A stretch of DNA of 64,000 nucleotides from Cystobasidiopsis lactophilus (GCA_001599975.1 BCIO01000002.1:4190878-4254877); one strand, 5' to 3'; positions 36,155 through 47,669 are shown, numbered from the stretch's first letter. The notes: generated by a model not told the origin, from the sequence alone. Numbers and translations are program-made.

Positions 36155-37943
36155 ATGGACCAAGCTGCGTTGGTCGCTGAGGCCGAATGGCTCAAGCCCA
36201 ACATCTTCCCCGTTTACGTCGACGCTGCCGTTGACAACCTCATCGTGCTGCTCGTCGTGCTTTCCATCAACCTGGCTCTTTACGTCGCTCTGATTGCGTA
36301 CCTGGTTTGGTTCAAAGCTACCGGCTTCTTCAACATTGCCCGGAAACCCAAAGGAAGCTATTGGACACCATCAACGTTCATATGGTTACCCTTTTGTGAG
36401 CTACTGCCGAGGACCCCTTCACACCTTGGAGCTCCTTCCTGAAAGAGGCAAACCCATAGCTCTGGTCTACATTTGCATCTCCTTATACGGCCTATCACAC
36501 TACCTCGATATCTATGCCAAGCGCGCCAACATGCTTAACTCGTGGCCGATCTTTTCTTTTGCACAAATGGCGATCAACGCGTGCGGGTGGATCTGCGTTG
36601 TCGCTCTGATGTATACCGGTGAGCGCCATTTGGTTGCACTCGCTCCTTTGCACTTGTGCTGATCAGATCGCTCCGCTTGAAGGAACCGAGAACTGGAACG
36701 CAGCTACCAGCTCGGGAAAGCTCTACTTCTTGGGGCCAATCACACACCATATCCTCCAATTCCTCCCGCCGGTGCTCTACATCATCATCTCAGTCATCCT
36801 TTTACTCAAGGCCAACACGGCATACAACGCCTACCTCTTCGCCAGCTACCACTTCCTTATGGGCGTTCAAAAGCTGCCGGAGCAGGCAACAGAAGCCCAA
36901 CTCGAGCCAATGCGCCTTCTCTTCCAGAAGTCAACCCTGTTGGCCGAGCGAACCGCAAACCTGTACTGGGCGGACAATTTGACGAATTGCGTTTGGAGCG
37001 CTTTGGTCATCTTGGTTTACGTGCCGTGGACCGTGGCCATCGTATGGGTGATGCGCAACCTGGCGAAGACGATGGAGAACTCTCCAGGTTTCAAAAACCA
37101 TTTGGAAGGAAGCAAGGCCTCCGTGGGCTCCTCTGTCAAGACTCGCCACCTCCGAGCGTCGCGAGCCTACCAGGCGTCTCTGGGACGTTTGCTCTTGGGT
37201 TTCTTGTGGATCCTGGTGCGCATCACATCTGATGCTTCTCCTTTCGAAGGCTCATCTCAGCCTCGATCCAGACAAATGTGGCGATGTCTGCTTTTCTAGC
37301 AATCAAGGGGTATGATCAACTCTTTGCTTTGTATGTGGTCAACCGACGAGACTCACGCTTTAAATCCGCAGCCCGAGGTGGACGCTCGGTATCTTCGCAA
37401 TCGAGAAGCGGCTCTTCTTCTCCATCTACTGGCAGCAGTACACGAACGGCATCACGAACCTGCTGATGGGAATCGGATTCTGCTTCTTTATTCGCGCAAT
37501 GAACATCACTGGCAGCACTCCTACCAGGACCTCAGCGCTAGAACAACGGCGCAAATCGGAGCAGATATCCGTCCAGATCGAGACCCTCGTCCACCGGAGT
37601 CGTGAGTTGATATCCCTGAGCCTCTGGAACGTTGCTCACGACCCGCCTTTTCACGTCAGGCCGAGCTTCAGACTTTGACGACTTCACTTATAAAGAGCAC
37701 AAGGGCGACCCCGAACAATCGACCAAGAGCTCAACCAGCGCGGACTCGGATGCAACGTCAGGGCCTCCTCTCTTTGAAGCTTTCTCGCGCTGTCTCACGC
37801 CTTGATTCTTTTCTAGGCTTGTGAAGGATCCCGAGCCCAAGTTTGAGGACGCGCAAGAAGCGGTGGAAGGGTTGGCCGGAGAAGAGTCGTTCTGCGCGAG
37901 CATGGTGACCTGCCCCGATTCGTTGGAGAGCGATCCAGTGTGA
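36155..37943 (+). CDS. Orphan seven-helix membrane protein, array member 1
   Basis: Hydrophobic segments include LIVLLVVLSINLALYVALIA, LVYICISLYGLSHYL, FAQMAINACGWICVVALMY, HHILQFLPPVLYIIISVILL, CVWSALVILVYVPWTVAIVW, ASLGRLLLGFLWILVRI and YTNGITNLLMGIGFCFF. The order and spacing match members 2 and 3 downstream, and the alternative frame RKLLDTINVHMVTLL near 36,350 matches their loop SLYxLxKVDGVH. The last exon starts near 37,816 and reads LVKDPEPKFEDAQEAVEG, ending DSLESDP then Val and TGA at 37,941; the acidic tail parallels those of the other two. Several introns, especially the one near 36,390-36,450, are uncertain. No GPCR signature (DRY, NPxxY) was recognised. This is the most divergent of the three. 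Confidence 0.65.
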
Positions 37944-38467
37944 TCAAAACTCTCGTGCCACTTGTACTCTTTAGAGCTGTAACCATGCCGTGGCCCACAA
38001 CTTGACACACCTGGAACCTGGCAACTGAGGCCGACAGCCACCGCCCTTCTTCCTCCGCCCGCCACGCTTTTTGATCCAGCAAAGATTGATTGACTCCGAA
38101 ATTGCTGTTTGATCGCTGTGTTTGGGCTTGGTCAAAGCCATCCTTAGTCTGGCTTCGGAATTGCCTGCGTCTCCGCCAAAAGGCTCAATCTGGCGAAGTT
38201 TACGTAGCGGTCATTTCGAAGCAAAGCTCCCATCGATTGGCGGCTAGAAGCACTCTGAATTGCAACGAGCATTGTCACTTTCGGCAAATGCCAGAACCTG
38301 TCATCTGGGGTGGCTTCTGACATCGCCCCTCTCCGAGGCTTCCGAGCCCGCTAATGAATCTCATCGGTGGAATCCACGCTGATAGCGGTTCCGGACGTTC
38401 GCTCTGCTCTGTCGGTTTGTTATCTGATCACCTTGCTGCCGGCCAACCAGAAGAGAATCGCTTTGCA
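37944..38467. other. Spacer within the seven-helix array
   Basis: No gene was recognised; this is the presumed promoter of array member 2. Confidence 0.4.
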
Positions 38468-40343
38468 TGTCTAACCTGCTAAATGTGGCTGAGCTTCAAG
38501 GCGCTGCTTTGGAGCTGACTTCATTCGTCTATCCACAACTTTCAAAGTATGTCGATGTACTCAAAGTGCTGAAGGAATTGCTGATTTCCTTGCTCTAGAG
38601 GCCAGCGCGCGCATGCGCTTGGGCTACTGGCGTACAACGCGCTGGGGGCGTTCATCTATGCTCTGGGCTTAGTGTGCTTTCTCATGTAGGTCAAAACAAC
38701 GTCGACTGAATGCTCCGCTGAATGAAGCCGAGAGCTTGATAGCTTTGCGCCGAAATCGGAGCGGCAGTCCTTGTACCGATTGACCAAAGTCGACGGTGTA
38801 CACCGGATCTACGCCCCCAATTATGCACACGCATACCTTCCGTTTGGCCTTTTTGTGAGTGAAAGCCATTGTAGCGCGTCGTCGGCTCATTTGTGATTCT
38901 GTCAGTATGCTATTGCTTCTATCGCGCTCTTGAGCCTTGTACTTCAGCGCTTCGACGGCCAGAGCTCGCTCGACCATATAAGCTTCATGTTGACGCTTCC
39001 TTACTTGGTAAGGCCAGCACGCGGCCCAGTGAGAAATTTTCAGCTGACCTTGTTGGTGCTCCCCAGCTGGCCGCCGTTGGAGGCTGGATAGTATCCGTCT
39101 CGTTGCTGTTCAACGGGTCAGAAACATACCGGGCATCTCACCGCACGCGGCTGCGGCTCTCACCCTCCCTCTATCATTGTCTCCTTGTCGTCCCCATTGT
39201 GCGTGCACTTACATCTGTCTGTTCATACCGGCATGCTGAAGATGTTTCCCAGTCCGCTTACACTGCAGTTATGCTATCGTTCATGTGAGTCTTTGCTCGT
39301 CGGGGCCGGAAGGCTGGCGCCTGATATCTCTATAGGTCCAAGTTCGACCAACACATGAATTCGTTCTACAATCACGGACGGATGTTCTTAGCTCAAGTTG
39401 CTGATTTGGGAGCGTCGCCTTCCCCTGGTCAAATCATCAGTGCGAACGAGGTGCTTGCTGCAACATTAAATGGTTCGCAAACCGGCCTACGGTGGTATAA
39501 ATTAATGAACTGCCTCATCATCGGCTTCACCACCGCAGTACTCACCACCTATGAACCATGGGCACTGGTCACCATGTTTATGCTCAAAAGGTTAGAACGC
39601 AATGTGGAGTCGGCTGGTCGAATGGACACGAACGGCACCCTGCCTTCGATCAAAGCGGCGCAAGCCAGTCGACTGCGTATTGTGATTGCATTTTGGATCA
39701 TGCTGGGATTCTTCATGGTAGTCGGCACGTGGAATTTGGTCAGCTTTTAGCCCAGTCACATGCAGATGCATGCACTTAGCTCGCTCTTCCACAGATTTTC
39801 CTCTTCTACGCTATCTGGACAATTGTGAAGGGCGTAGGAGAGCTTCCAACAGCTCCGCTCGCGCGCCGCCTGTTCTTGGAGTTGTAAGCTGACTGCTTGG
39901 TAGCCAGCTTGTCCGCTAGTTGACCCACGGGTGGAAGGTGGATCTTGCAGTGGCTCAGCACTACCCTCAACAGCACTGCTGGTGTTTTTCTCCTCTTTAA
40001 GATGTGCTACATGCGTCGCCTTCCTCTGCTCTCAGCCTGGCCCGGGACCAACAGCAGCGGGTTTTCGAACAAGATTCAGGTCTCGAAGCATTCGCAGTAC
40101 GTCAGATTCTGCGAGCTCTGTATCAAGAGTATATCCACAGACTGATCTCGCGGCGAAGAGTCAGGACGGATGTGCTTGGAAATCGTACGCCGCATTGGCT
40201 CCTTCCCTTTCTGCGCGAGCATTCACTGATCCACACCTCAAGCAGCATCCCTTGAGCTCCAGTATCACGATGGCACCAGCATCCCTACTTTCGTCACCCT
40301 GGCAGACCCAGAGGACAAAAGTGAAAGCATCTTGGGCATCTAG
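38468..40343 (+). CDS. Orphan seven-helix membrane protein, array member 2
   Basis: Starts MSNLLNVAELQGAALELTSF, matching MSSGLLTPLELQGAAQALEP of member 3. Helices include AHALGLLAYNALGAFIYALG, YAIASIALLSLVLQRF, LYHCLLVVPIVRALTSV, LMNCLIIGFTTAVLTTY, RIVIAFWIMLGFFMVVGTWN and LQWLSTTLNSTAGVFLLFKM. The loop RLTKVDGVHRIYAPNYAHAY is nearly that of member 3. The C-terminal exons were placed by comparison with member 3: QLISRRRVRTDVLGN splices to PSLELQYHDGTSIPTFVTLA and ends DKSESILGI, TAG at 40,341. Read without that splice the frame would stop at 40,143. The stretch around 38,990-39,290 is less certain. Confidence 0.7.
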
Positions 40344-41059
40344 GCTAGGCGCGGCGTCGCCGCCCCAATCTTGGCCAGGCAGAATCCCAACTTCGTTTTA
40401 TGAAAGACAGCTCGATATGAGCCCTTTAAGGACATCTTTGACTGTGTTTCCCCTCGTCTTTGAGGAGCATCTAAACCCACCATTCTCGGTTTGCCACCAA
40501 GCGCTTCCAAGACGCGAGTGGCCAGACACCTCTTGGACGACGTCAGCCGGCTCCCTCGTCGATTTAAATCGATGGCACTCCATTGAACTGTCGTGAAAAG
40601 GCTGCACATCACGCTCCCTGCAGGTCCGAGAGAGACTTTCCGAAGATGCGATCTGTGAACGGCGGCCCGGCCCCTTTGCCCAACGCTATTCTTGTCAAGG
40701 GTTCGCCGCTGCTATGCGGCTTTCGGAAGGCCTCTTAGATCACTCTCGTGTGGGCCATGCTGCTCGGTGAAGAAGCCACGCTGCGCGAGGTCGCCTTCCC
40801 GCTTGCAGGTGACGCCCCTTTGCGCCGCGGGCGAACCTTGCCCAGCCTTGGCTCTGTGCTATCACTTTTCGGGCTGCGTCCCAACATTCACTGGTGCATC
40901 TGACCCTTAAAAGCTTGCTTGGTGCTCTCACTTTGTCGCGCGGCTTCATTCCGGCCATTAATTTCAGCCAAAAACCTTGACCTCTTGGGCAGACCACCTT
41001 GCTTTGCATTGCTCTTGGACCACCATCTTTGGGATACTCCTCTGCAAGACCACTCCATT
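40344..41059. other. Spacer within the seven-helix array
   Basis: No gene was seen; this is the presumed promoter of array member 3. Confidence 0.4.
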
Positions 41060-42836
41060 ATGTCGTCCGGCCTGTTGACTCCACTCGAGCTCCAAGGCGC
41101 TGCTCAAGCTTTGGAGCCCTTCGTTTTCCCAAAATTGTCGACGTGGGCTCTCACTTCGATCAGGTCATATATCGAAGTCGGAAGTACTCAGACGGTCTTG
41201 ACAACAGTGGCCAGAAAACTCACGCCATTATCCTTTTGTCTTACAACGCTTTGGGCGTCGTTCTGTATGCGGCCACGATTCTGACCATGAGCGCATGGTC
41301 CCCCAAATCAGAGCGCCAGTCTTTATACAAACTCATGAAGGTCGATGGTGTGCATTTGATGTACGCTCCCAACTGGGCCCATTCCTGGCTTCCCTTTGGT
41401 CTGGGTGTGCGTGGCTCCCTTCGCAGACTGACATGCACAGCTGACAACTTGAATAGTACACGACTTCATCTGTTGTCGTGCTGGCTCTCATCATTCAGCG
41501 CTACGACGGAGTTTCGACCATCACCAACATCAACTGTGAGTCGTCTTGTTGGACATCGTTCGCTTGGTCGTGGCTGAGACGCCGAAGTCCTCATGACACT
41601 ACCTTACCTGATCCTGGCCGTTGGAGGATGGCTCGTTTCGATCGGCCTCTACTGTGTCGGTTCGGAGACGATGCGAGCGGTCCGTCAGCAAACAATGAAA
41701 CTGCCGCCGTGGGCTTACCATGTCGTTCTGGTCGCTCCTGTCGTAAGTCTGTCTGCTCCGAGCTGATTTAAACCGCATTCCTGTGCTAAATGTCTCCTTA
41801 GTCGGTCTATACAGTCGTTGAGCTGACCATCATGCTGCTCTTCAGGACGCACGCCAATCGCTTCCTTCACAAAGGTGAACGATTCTTGGCTGCCTCCCTC
41901 AGTATTGGCAATGCAACTACCGAGGAGCAACTTGTCAACGCAAATCTGCTCCTGGCAGCCGCACTGAGCGAGTCCCGCACCGCCATAAACTGGTACCGCG
42001 TATCGATGTTCCTTGTCCAAGCCTACACTACCTTCGTGAGCTCTGATCGTCTTGACTCATGAAGCTTGCTAAGACGGCCAACCAGAACCTGCTCACCTAT
42101 GTGCCTTGGGGGATTATCAACATCCTTATGCTCAAGCGCCTGCTGCATAACTCTCAACCGCCACTCAGTGAGGTCAACAGCACTTCGCGACCCTCGACAG
42201 AGGCACGTCGCGCTCATCACCGACGTATCGTGGTCTCCATTTGGATCATGATGGGCATCTCCGCGATCACTGTCGTTTGGAACTCCGAGTTCCTCATCTT
42301 CGCTGCCTGGAATAGCGCTGTTGGATACAAAGAGCTCACTTCGGCGCCACTGGGAAGGCGACTCTTCATACAACTGTGGGCCTTTTCTTCCTCCTCTTCC
42401 TCGCTGCTCTGCTGAGAAACGGGCATCAGCTGGTTTTTGCAGTGGATGAACTCCACGTGCAACAACCTCGTCGGTGCCATTTTCTTGTTCAAGATTTTCC
42501 GCTCTCGTCACTCGCGGCGCTCGGTTTGGAGGGGCACCAAAGACGGCTCGTCGACTTCCAAGATCCACGTCTCCAAAACCTCCAAGTTCGTCCCCTTACT
42601 TGCTCCCACAGATGGGTCTCCAGCAATCTCACGTATGCCTCTCAGAACGGTAACCGATCGAAATCGTAAGTGCCGTGCTAACCGCGCTTGTTGCTTCTTG
42701 ACCCGCGACAGCAGCCTCGATGGAGCTCGACTTCAGCGACACTCAGCCTCAAGCCGACACCCTTACCTTCATCACCTTCACGGAGAAGACCAACGACGAG
42801 TCGTCAAAAGATGGCGCCGAGGAGCCCCTCAAATGA
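41060..42836 (+). CDS. Orphan seven-helix membrane protein, array member 3
   Basis: This is the best-preserved member. Soluble lead MSSGLLTPLELQGAAQALEP; helix 1 HAIILLSYNALGVVLYAATI; conserved loop SLYKLMKVDGVHLMYAPNWA; helix 2 TTSSVVVLALIIQRYDG; helix 3 LMTLPYLILAVGGWLVSIGL; helix 4 YHVVLVAPVSVYTVVELTIM; helix 5 YRVSMFLVQAYTTF; helix 6 RIVVSIWIMMGISAITVVWN; helix 7 FLQWMNSTCNNLVGAIFLFK. A basic Ser-rich cytoplasmic-like tail and an acidic end (MELDFSDTQPQAD, DESSKDGAEEPLK) follow. The outside-in/inside-out pattern suggests a receptor or transporter-like protein, but no known family signature was seen. Introns are numerous and short. Confidence 0.75.
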
Positions 42837-43130
42837 GCTGGGCGCATGCCTTTCCTGTTTCGCTTTCCTCCTTTTCCTCTGCAAGACTTTCCGATCGCGC
42901 TCGAGTTGCAATAACACAAAAGGCTTTTTTTCGTCTCGTTTCATAACAGATATCAACTCCCAGACAGGTCTGCGAGCTTTAAGTACAAAGGATAACGCCA
43001 CGGATGGGGAGACTGCAAGGCATCTAAAGCAGTACGTAAGACAACGGACGGAGGGTCGCTGTGGGCAGGTCGTCAGTCGCCGTCAGGTAGCACAAGAATG
43101 GGTATGAACTCACGAAGGAGGGAGCCTTTT

Positions 43131-44207
43131 CTATGAGCACGAGCCCGTGCCGGCGCCAGCCTTGCACGTTGATAGCAACGAGTTGCTGTAGGCGCAGTAG
43201 TAGCCGGACTGTGAACAAGGCATGAGACAAGGGCAACAAAAGGACACAAGAGACCAGACATACAGAGCAGCACGTCGCGCCAAGCCAAAGAGCGCCGCCG
43301 CATTGTGCGCCCTGCAAGAAACCGGTCAGTGGTGCCAAGGTGGGCGCTCAAGCGGAAAGAGGTGCTTACAGGAGCAACCAGAAAGAGCGACTTGCAAGAG
43401 CAAGTGTTGGTCGACGTGGCGGTCGTTGCAGGGGCAGAGGTGATTCTGAAAAGCGCAGAATAAGAGACCGCCCAGTCCGGCCAGGGAGGGGGGAAAAGGC
43501 TTACTGGTTGGCAGCAGCGGCGGCGGGGCAAGTGCCGGGCAAGCATTGCGAGTAGCCAGAATTGAGGTATTGGCAGACGTAGCCCTGCATTGAAGCGAAG
43601 TCAGCGAAGGCAGGCGGAAGTGGGCGGTGGAAAAAAGGCTCACGCTGGCGCAGCATCCCGGCGTGCCCAAGAACAGACTTCCACCGCACTGGCCGTAGCC
43701 AGCAGCTGGGAACAAGCAAGCGGTGCAAGTGATGACCGCGGTGGCGGTGGGACTGTTCAAAGGGGGGAAAAGGTCAGTCTGGCCAACGAGAGCTTGAGGG
43801 AAGGATGAAAGCGCACGTCACGGATGATCTGATCAGAAAGAAGGTCAGCAACGGGTTGAGGCAGGGTGAGAGTGGCAGACTTACGTCGGGGTGGCCGAGG
43901 CGCGGCGGACGAGCTCCTCCTTCTTTTCGGCCTTTCTGCGGGCCTTGGCCTGGGCGGCGGCGCGGCCGTTGACCTGGAGGGCGCGGATCTTCTCCTTCCT
44001 CTGGCGCTTGAGCTCGGCGGCCTCGGCGGAGCGGGCCTTGAGGACGGCCTCGTCGACGGCGACCTCAGGCACGGCCTCGGAGTCGGCGTCGAGCACGTCG
44101 GCCAGGTGGCGGTGGGCGAGGTTGTTGCCGCGCTGGCTGTCCAAGCCGAAAGCAGAGGAGAGCGACAAGTGGCTGAGGCAGAGCACGGCGAACAAGAAGG
44201 TCTTCAT
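43131..44207 (-). CDS. Secreted protein with two CBM1-like modules
   Basis: Begins with a signal peptide (MKTFLFAVLCLSHLSLSSAF), then a highly charged Ala/Lys/Arg-rich spacer (LKRQRKEKIRALQVNGRAAA). Later exons read ACLFPAAGYGQCGGSLFLGT, PGCCASGYVCQYLNSGYSQC and LPGTCPAAAAANQ, a Thr/Ser linker (ITSAPATTATSTNTCSCK), then GAQCGGALWLGATCCSSGYY, CAYSNSLLSTCKAGAGTGSC and stop. Both Cys-rich blocks follow the fungal cellulose-binding module pattern QCGG...C..G..C...N....C. The planar Trp before QCGG is Tyr in module 1 and Ala in module 2, so cellulose binding may be weakened or redirected, for example to chitin. Five short introns fall within or between modules. No catalytic domain is present. Confidence 0.7.
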
Positions 44208-44866
44208 TTTTTAAGGCTGAGAGAGGGGGAAGGGGTGGAAGGTTTTCGAGCACCAGGCGAATACAAGTTGTGTGTAGTGTGGGTTCAAATGAGTGTGGGG
44301 TACAAACGAAGACCTTGAGAAGGAAGCACAGCGACTGGCGCTGTCAGTGAAGGTGGGAATGGAACGAAAGCACTTGGGGGGAGGCGGCGGTGGATGGGAA
44401 GCAAAAGCGCATGGCCTTCTTGCCCTTTCCTCCTTCCTTGCGCATTTTTAGGTTGGGCACTTTCCAATGGGCCAATAATCAGGACATGAAAGTATACGCG
44501 AGCAAGGTTTGGGCCAGTGTGAGCTGAGGGGGCACCTGATTTGGGAATGGGTGGCTCGCCGAATCTGGCAATTTTGAGGCAAGAAGCGCGCGGGCACTTC
44601 TTATCAGCGTGCACTAGCCTGAAAAGGCCCGGGCTTCGAGGAGGCCGGGTGCTGGATCGCGGTAAGGGGCAAACGCGGCGCATCGACAAAGACAGCGGTC
44701 GCAGTCGGCCTCCAAGAAAATCGAGCCTCTCGCTGGGCAAAGTCTCTTTCGATGACTGCAGCTTTGCTATTTCACATTTTCTGAGCTTGTGGTATGTATA
44801 GGAATTCAACCATCGAGCTCGGGGTAGTGGCGGAAAATGCCATTGGCTGTGATGGATTCCAACATG
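44208..44866. other. Promoter region of the CBM1-like gene, no CDS seen
   Basis: This stretch lies between the GST stop codon and the CBM1-like gene start on the same strand. No protein-like frame was found. Confidence 0.4.
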
Positions 44867-45834
44867 TTACATGATCAGGTGGCGTTCCACCAAAAAGTTG
44901 TCGAGACCGAACTCACAGTACTCGAGCCGCCTGCTGGACTTCAAGTAGTCCTTGATGGGCGTCTCCGACTGGATGTGCTTCTTGAGGGCGAACACGCGCT
45001 CGGCCTTCTTGCTGTCCTCGAACTTTTGGAGGCACTTTGGGAAAGCGAACTGCAGGCCGTCCACCAGGTGAAAGAGGGCCAGGTCGGCGCTGTGAATCCA
45101 GCTTGCTCTGATATCCTGGATGCATTGGATAAAGGGGTAAGGCAGGACTCACTAGGTGATTTTGGAGCCGACCAAGAAACCCGAGTTGGCCGGGTTGGTC
45201 TCGATGACCTGGTCAAAGTACTTCAAGAACTTAGGCACTCGGTTCAGTCGGAAGTCTGTCACGTCGCCATGCTATCAGCAAAAGGCGTTGCTGCAGGTAG
45301 AGGGAGCGCCACCTTTGGCTTTCCGCTTGGCTTCGGCCTTTTGGTCCTCGTAGTAATCGCCAGTGGCGACCGGGTGGTGTGTGTCATCTATACACATCTG
45401 ATAAGAGGTGTTATCTCAGAAGAAATGGGAGAGACACCGACGAGCTTCGTTATTGAGGTCCAGCACAGAGAGCGTGAGCTGGTTCACGCGAAACACATCC
45501 ACCTCGTCTTCTCCTGCCAGTCCCAACTTTGAACCCAGATCTGTGCTCCCGCAACCCACTAAGCCCAACTTGGGGCTTCAAGGTGAGGGGCAAGGAACGC
45601 ACAAAGCAAGATGTTGGGCGTTTGGGAGAGGACGAGCTTGTCATCGACCAGCAGCACGGGGGGAGCCAACACCGGGCTGCCCTGTTCGATGTGAGCGGAC
45701 TGAGTGATGTACCGTTGGACGAGGGCGACGTCTTGCGGGTCTTCGTAGCTGACTTTGGCGAATTCAAACGCGAGGCGGACGAACTCGCCTCGGCCGGGGA
45801 TGCCGGGCCAGTAGATGAGCTTGTACGAGGGCAT
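44867..45834 (-). CDS. Glutathione S-transferase-like protein
   Basis: The thioredoxin-fold N-domain reads MPSYKLIYWPGIPGRGEFVR, LAFEFAKVSYEDPQDVALVQ, the cis-Pro segment SPVLAPPVLLVDDKLVLSQT, then PNILL, where SQT holds the glutathione gamma-glutamyl group. The helical C-domain includes DFRLNRVPKFLKYFDQVIET, NSGFLVGSKIT, SDLALFHLVDGLQFAFPKCL and SETPIKDYLKSSRRLEY. The Tyr near the start and the overall layout resemble sigma-type eukaryotic GSTs. Function would be glutathione conjugation, detoxification or isomerisation in the cytosol. About four introns are present. The start at 45,834 gives the canonical strand-1 beginning; the protein ends VERHLIM. Confidence 0.82.
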
Positions 45835-46164
45835 GCAAAACTTGGACAGGCAGTGAGCAGATGAGAGAGGTTCCGAGGTGGTCTTGGTCTGACCTTGTCT
45901 CCTGACGACGTTGACTCCGAACCTGGTTCTTGCTGCACGCCACTGCTGGTCTCTCATACATTGTTCACCAATTCGCAAATGGCACAGTTATCACCGTCCC
46001 TAACACTGTTCCCCCTGGTCGAAACCATTCCCTTTGTGTTCGCCACCCGAAGTCCATCCTTCTTCGCGTTTCCGTTCGCCTCTTGTCCAGCGACTGTCCC
46101 TCCTCACCTCTTGGATGTCGACGGCCGCTCTTTTGAAAAGAGTCCATACCTCCAGAGAGTAGAC

Positions 46165-46757
46165 ATGAGAGCAGCTCAGCCCTGGTGGCTTGCCCTCCTC
46201 CTGTTCGACTTGGCGGTCCAAGGGATGCCAGTGGACAACGACTCTTTACCTGCTTTCGACTATTTAGAAGCTAGGAAAGGTGGTGCGTTTCACTCCCTTT
46301 CCGTTGTCTTGAAGTTGGAGGACAGAGAGTTACCGAGCAAAGGGGGAACACAGTGGCAGCTGGTAACCCGATCAAAGACGCCGTCTTCCTGAACCCCGAG
46401 GCTGTACCTTCCAAACCAGGTCAGCGCTTTTCTCCCTCAGGCAGAGAAAGAACACGAACCTCACCCCCGGTTGTGTGTGTGTTAGCCAAACCCTCTTCCC
46501 CAGCGTCACCTGGCAAGCCGAAATCCGCCGGCGTTAAAGGCCAGAAAATCAAGATGGAGGACGAACCGGGCCTGTTCGAGCTGGACAAGCCGTTCCAGTT
46601 GGATCTGGAGCACGACCATTCCAACTGGTCTGTTCGAATCAAGAGCCTGGCTTCGGCTTCTGTCACCAAGGCCAAGGCCCAGGAGGGAGGGGGATTGAGG
46701 GAGGAGATTGAGAGGGACATGGAGTTGGAGCGGATGATGGTCTTCTTGGATTCTTAA
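46165..46757 (+). CDS. Small secreted protein, no known family
   Basis: MRAAQPWWLALLLFDLAVQG is a good signal peptide. After MPVDNDSLPAFDYLEARKG an intron (GTGCGT donor near 46,283 to CAG near 46,361) leads to AGNPIKDAVFLNPEAVPSKP, a second intron (about 46,421-46,486), a Pro/Ser/Lys-rich stretch (AKPSSPASPGKPKSAGVKGQ), and an acidic C-terminal part (MEDEPGLFELDKPFQLDLEH, EEIERDMELERMMVFLDS). There is no Cys in the mature part, so it is not a typical Cys-knot effector. Size and signal peptide fit a secreted effector or cell-wall-associated protein, but this is inference. Confidence 0.6.
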
Positions 46758-47035
46758 TCTTCCTTCGCCGGCGTTCGTTTTCTTGCCGCCACCGAACGAA
46801 CAGCTTTGTAAAAACTCACAGTTAAACCATAGAAAACCAACACGGACAAGTTTACTGTTTGTAGAATGGTTTGGATGAGCCTTCGTTGCACTTTGTAAAA
46901 AGTCGTTTCTTTGCGAAGAAAAGTGCCGCGATGATGGATCATGGTCGACCTCTACCCCTCTCGCCTCCTCCTCTCCCAGGTCCCCCACCTCGCCCTCCGC
47001 GTCCACCTCTATCTGACCCTCGTCCTGTTCATCCT

Positions 47036-47669
47036 CTAGTGAGCACCTAGCTCCCAAAGGTAAGAGCTAAGAGTAAGAGTCAAGAACGAACCTCGATTGC
47101 TTTGGTTGCCTCCACCACCACCTCGACCGCCTCGCATGCCCCCGCGGTGGCCGTGGTGTTGCCCCCGAGCGCGCGCTTCGGCTTCTTGCTGCTTGACTTG
47201 GTCCATGACCTGTGCATCTCCAACTGCGGATGAGTTCCGCCCAGGACCTCAATTTAGGGGGGTTACAACGCACATTATCCGCCACTCTGATATATTTGAT
47301 CTATACCCATCATCAAACCACTGAGCACAGGCCAAGGCAAGGCGAGGGAGGGACGTACATTATTGCCTCGGACATAGACGCTCTCCATCTTCCAAAACCT
47401 CTCCCCTTCACTCGAAGTCTGATAGACCTCTCGTAAGGTGAGGTTCATAAAGTTGTCGCACGCCACCAAGTGGCCGTTGAACGTCTCGCCATTCTTCAAT
47501 TCCACCAGCTGCGAATCCCGCGCGAGTTCAGCACACTCCCCCGGGGGCATTGAGCAGGGGGTACACGCACCATGGGCTTGCCACCTGCTGCGTGTAGTAA
47601 CGCCAACGGGAGCTGTGTCCACATTGTTAGCTTAGGACTAAAGGGCTGGAGGGCAAGGGGGATCACCAT
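47036..47669 (-). CDS. LSM4: U6 snRNA-associated Sm-like protein LSM4
   Basis: The Sm fold reads [54 protein letters not shown] and [10 protein letters not shown], then IKYIRVADN and [16 protein letters not shown]. Two Sm motifs with the invariant CDNxMN loop are visible. LSM4 is part of LSM1-7 (mRNA decay) and LSM2-8 (U6 snRNA, splicing). Exon 1 appears to be only the ATG at 47,667-47,669: an intron begins directly after it and splices to LPLALL, recreating the canonical MLPLxLL start. Without that intron the frame would give an atypical 16-residue extension. The C-terminus is an RGG-type tail ([19 protein letters not shown]). Divergent from the protease gene, with 226 bp between starts. Confidence 0.93.

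Noticed and set aside
37744-37805. Stop codon at 37,803 as the end of seven-helix member 1
   Set aside because: A donor at the Thr codon before it and the acceptor TTTTCTAG join a long coherent acidic exon ending at 37,943.
40123-40145. Stop codon at 40,143 as the end of seven-helix member 2
   Set aside because: An intron with GTACGT donor skips it and joins exons whose ending (PSLELQYHD) matches the tail of member 3.
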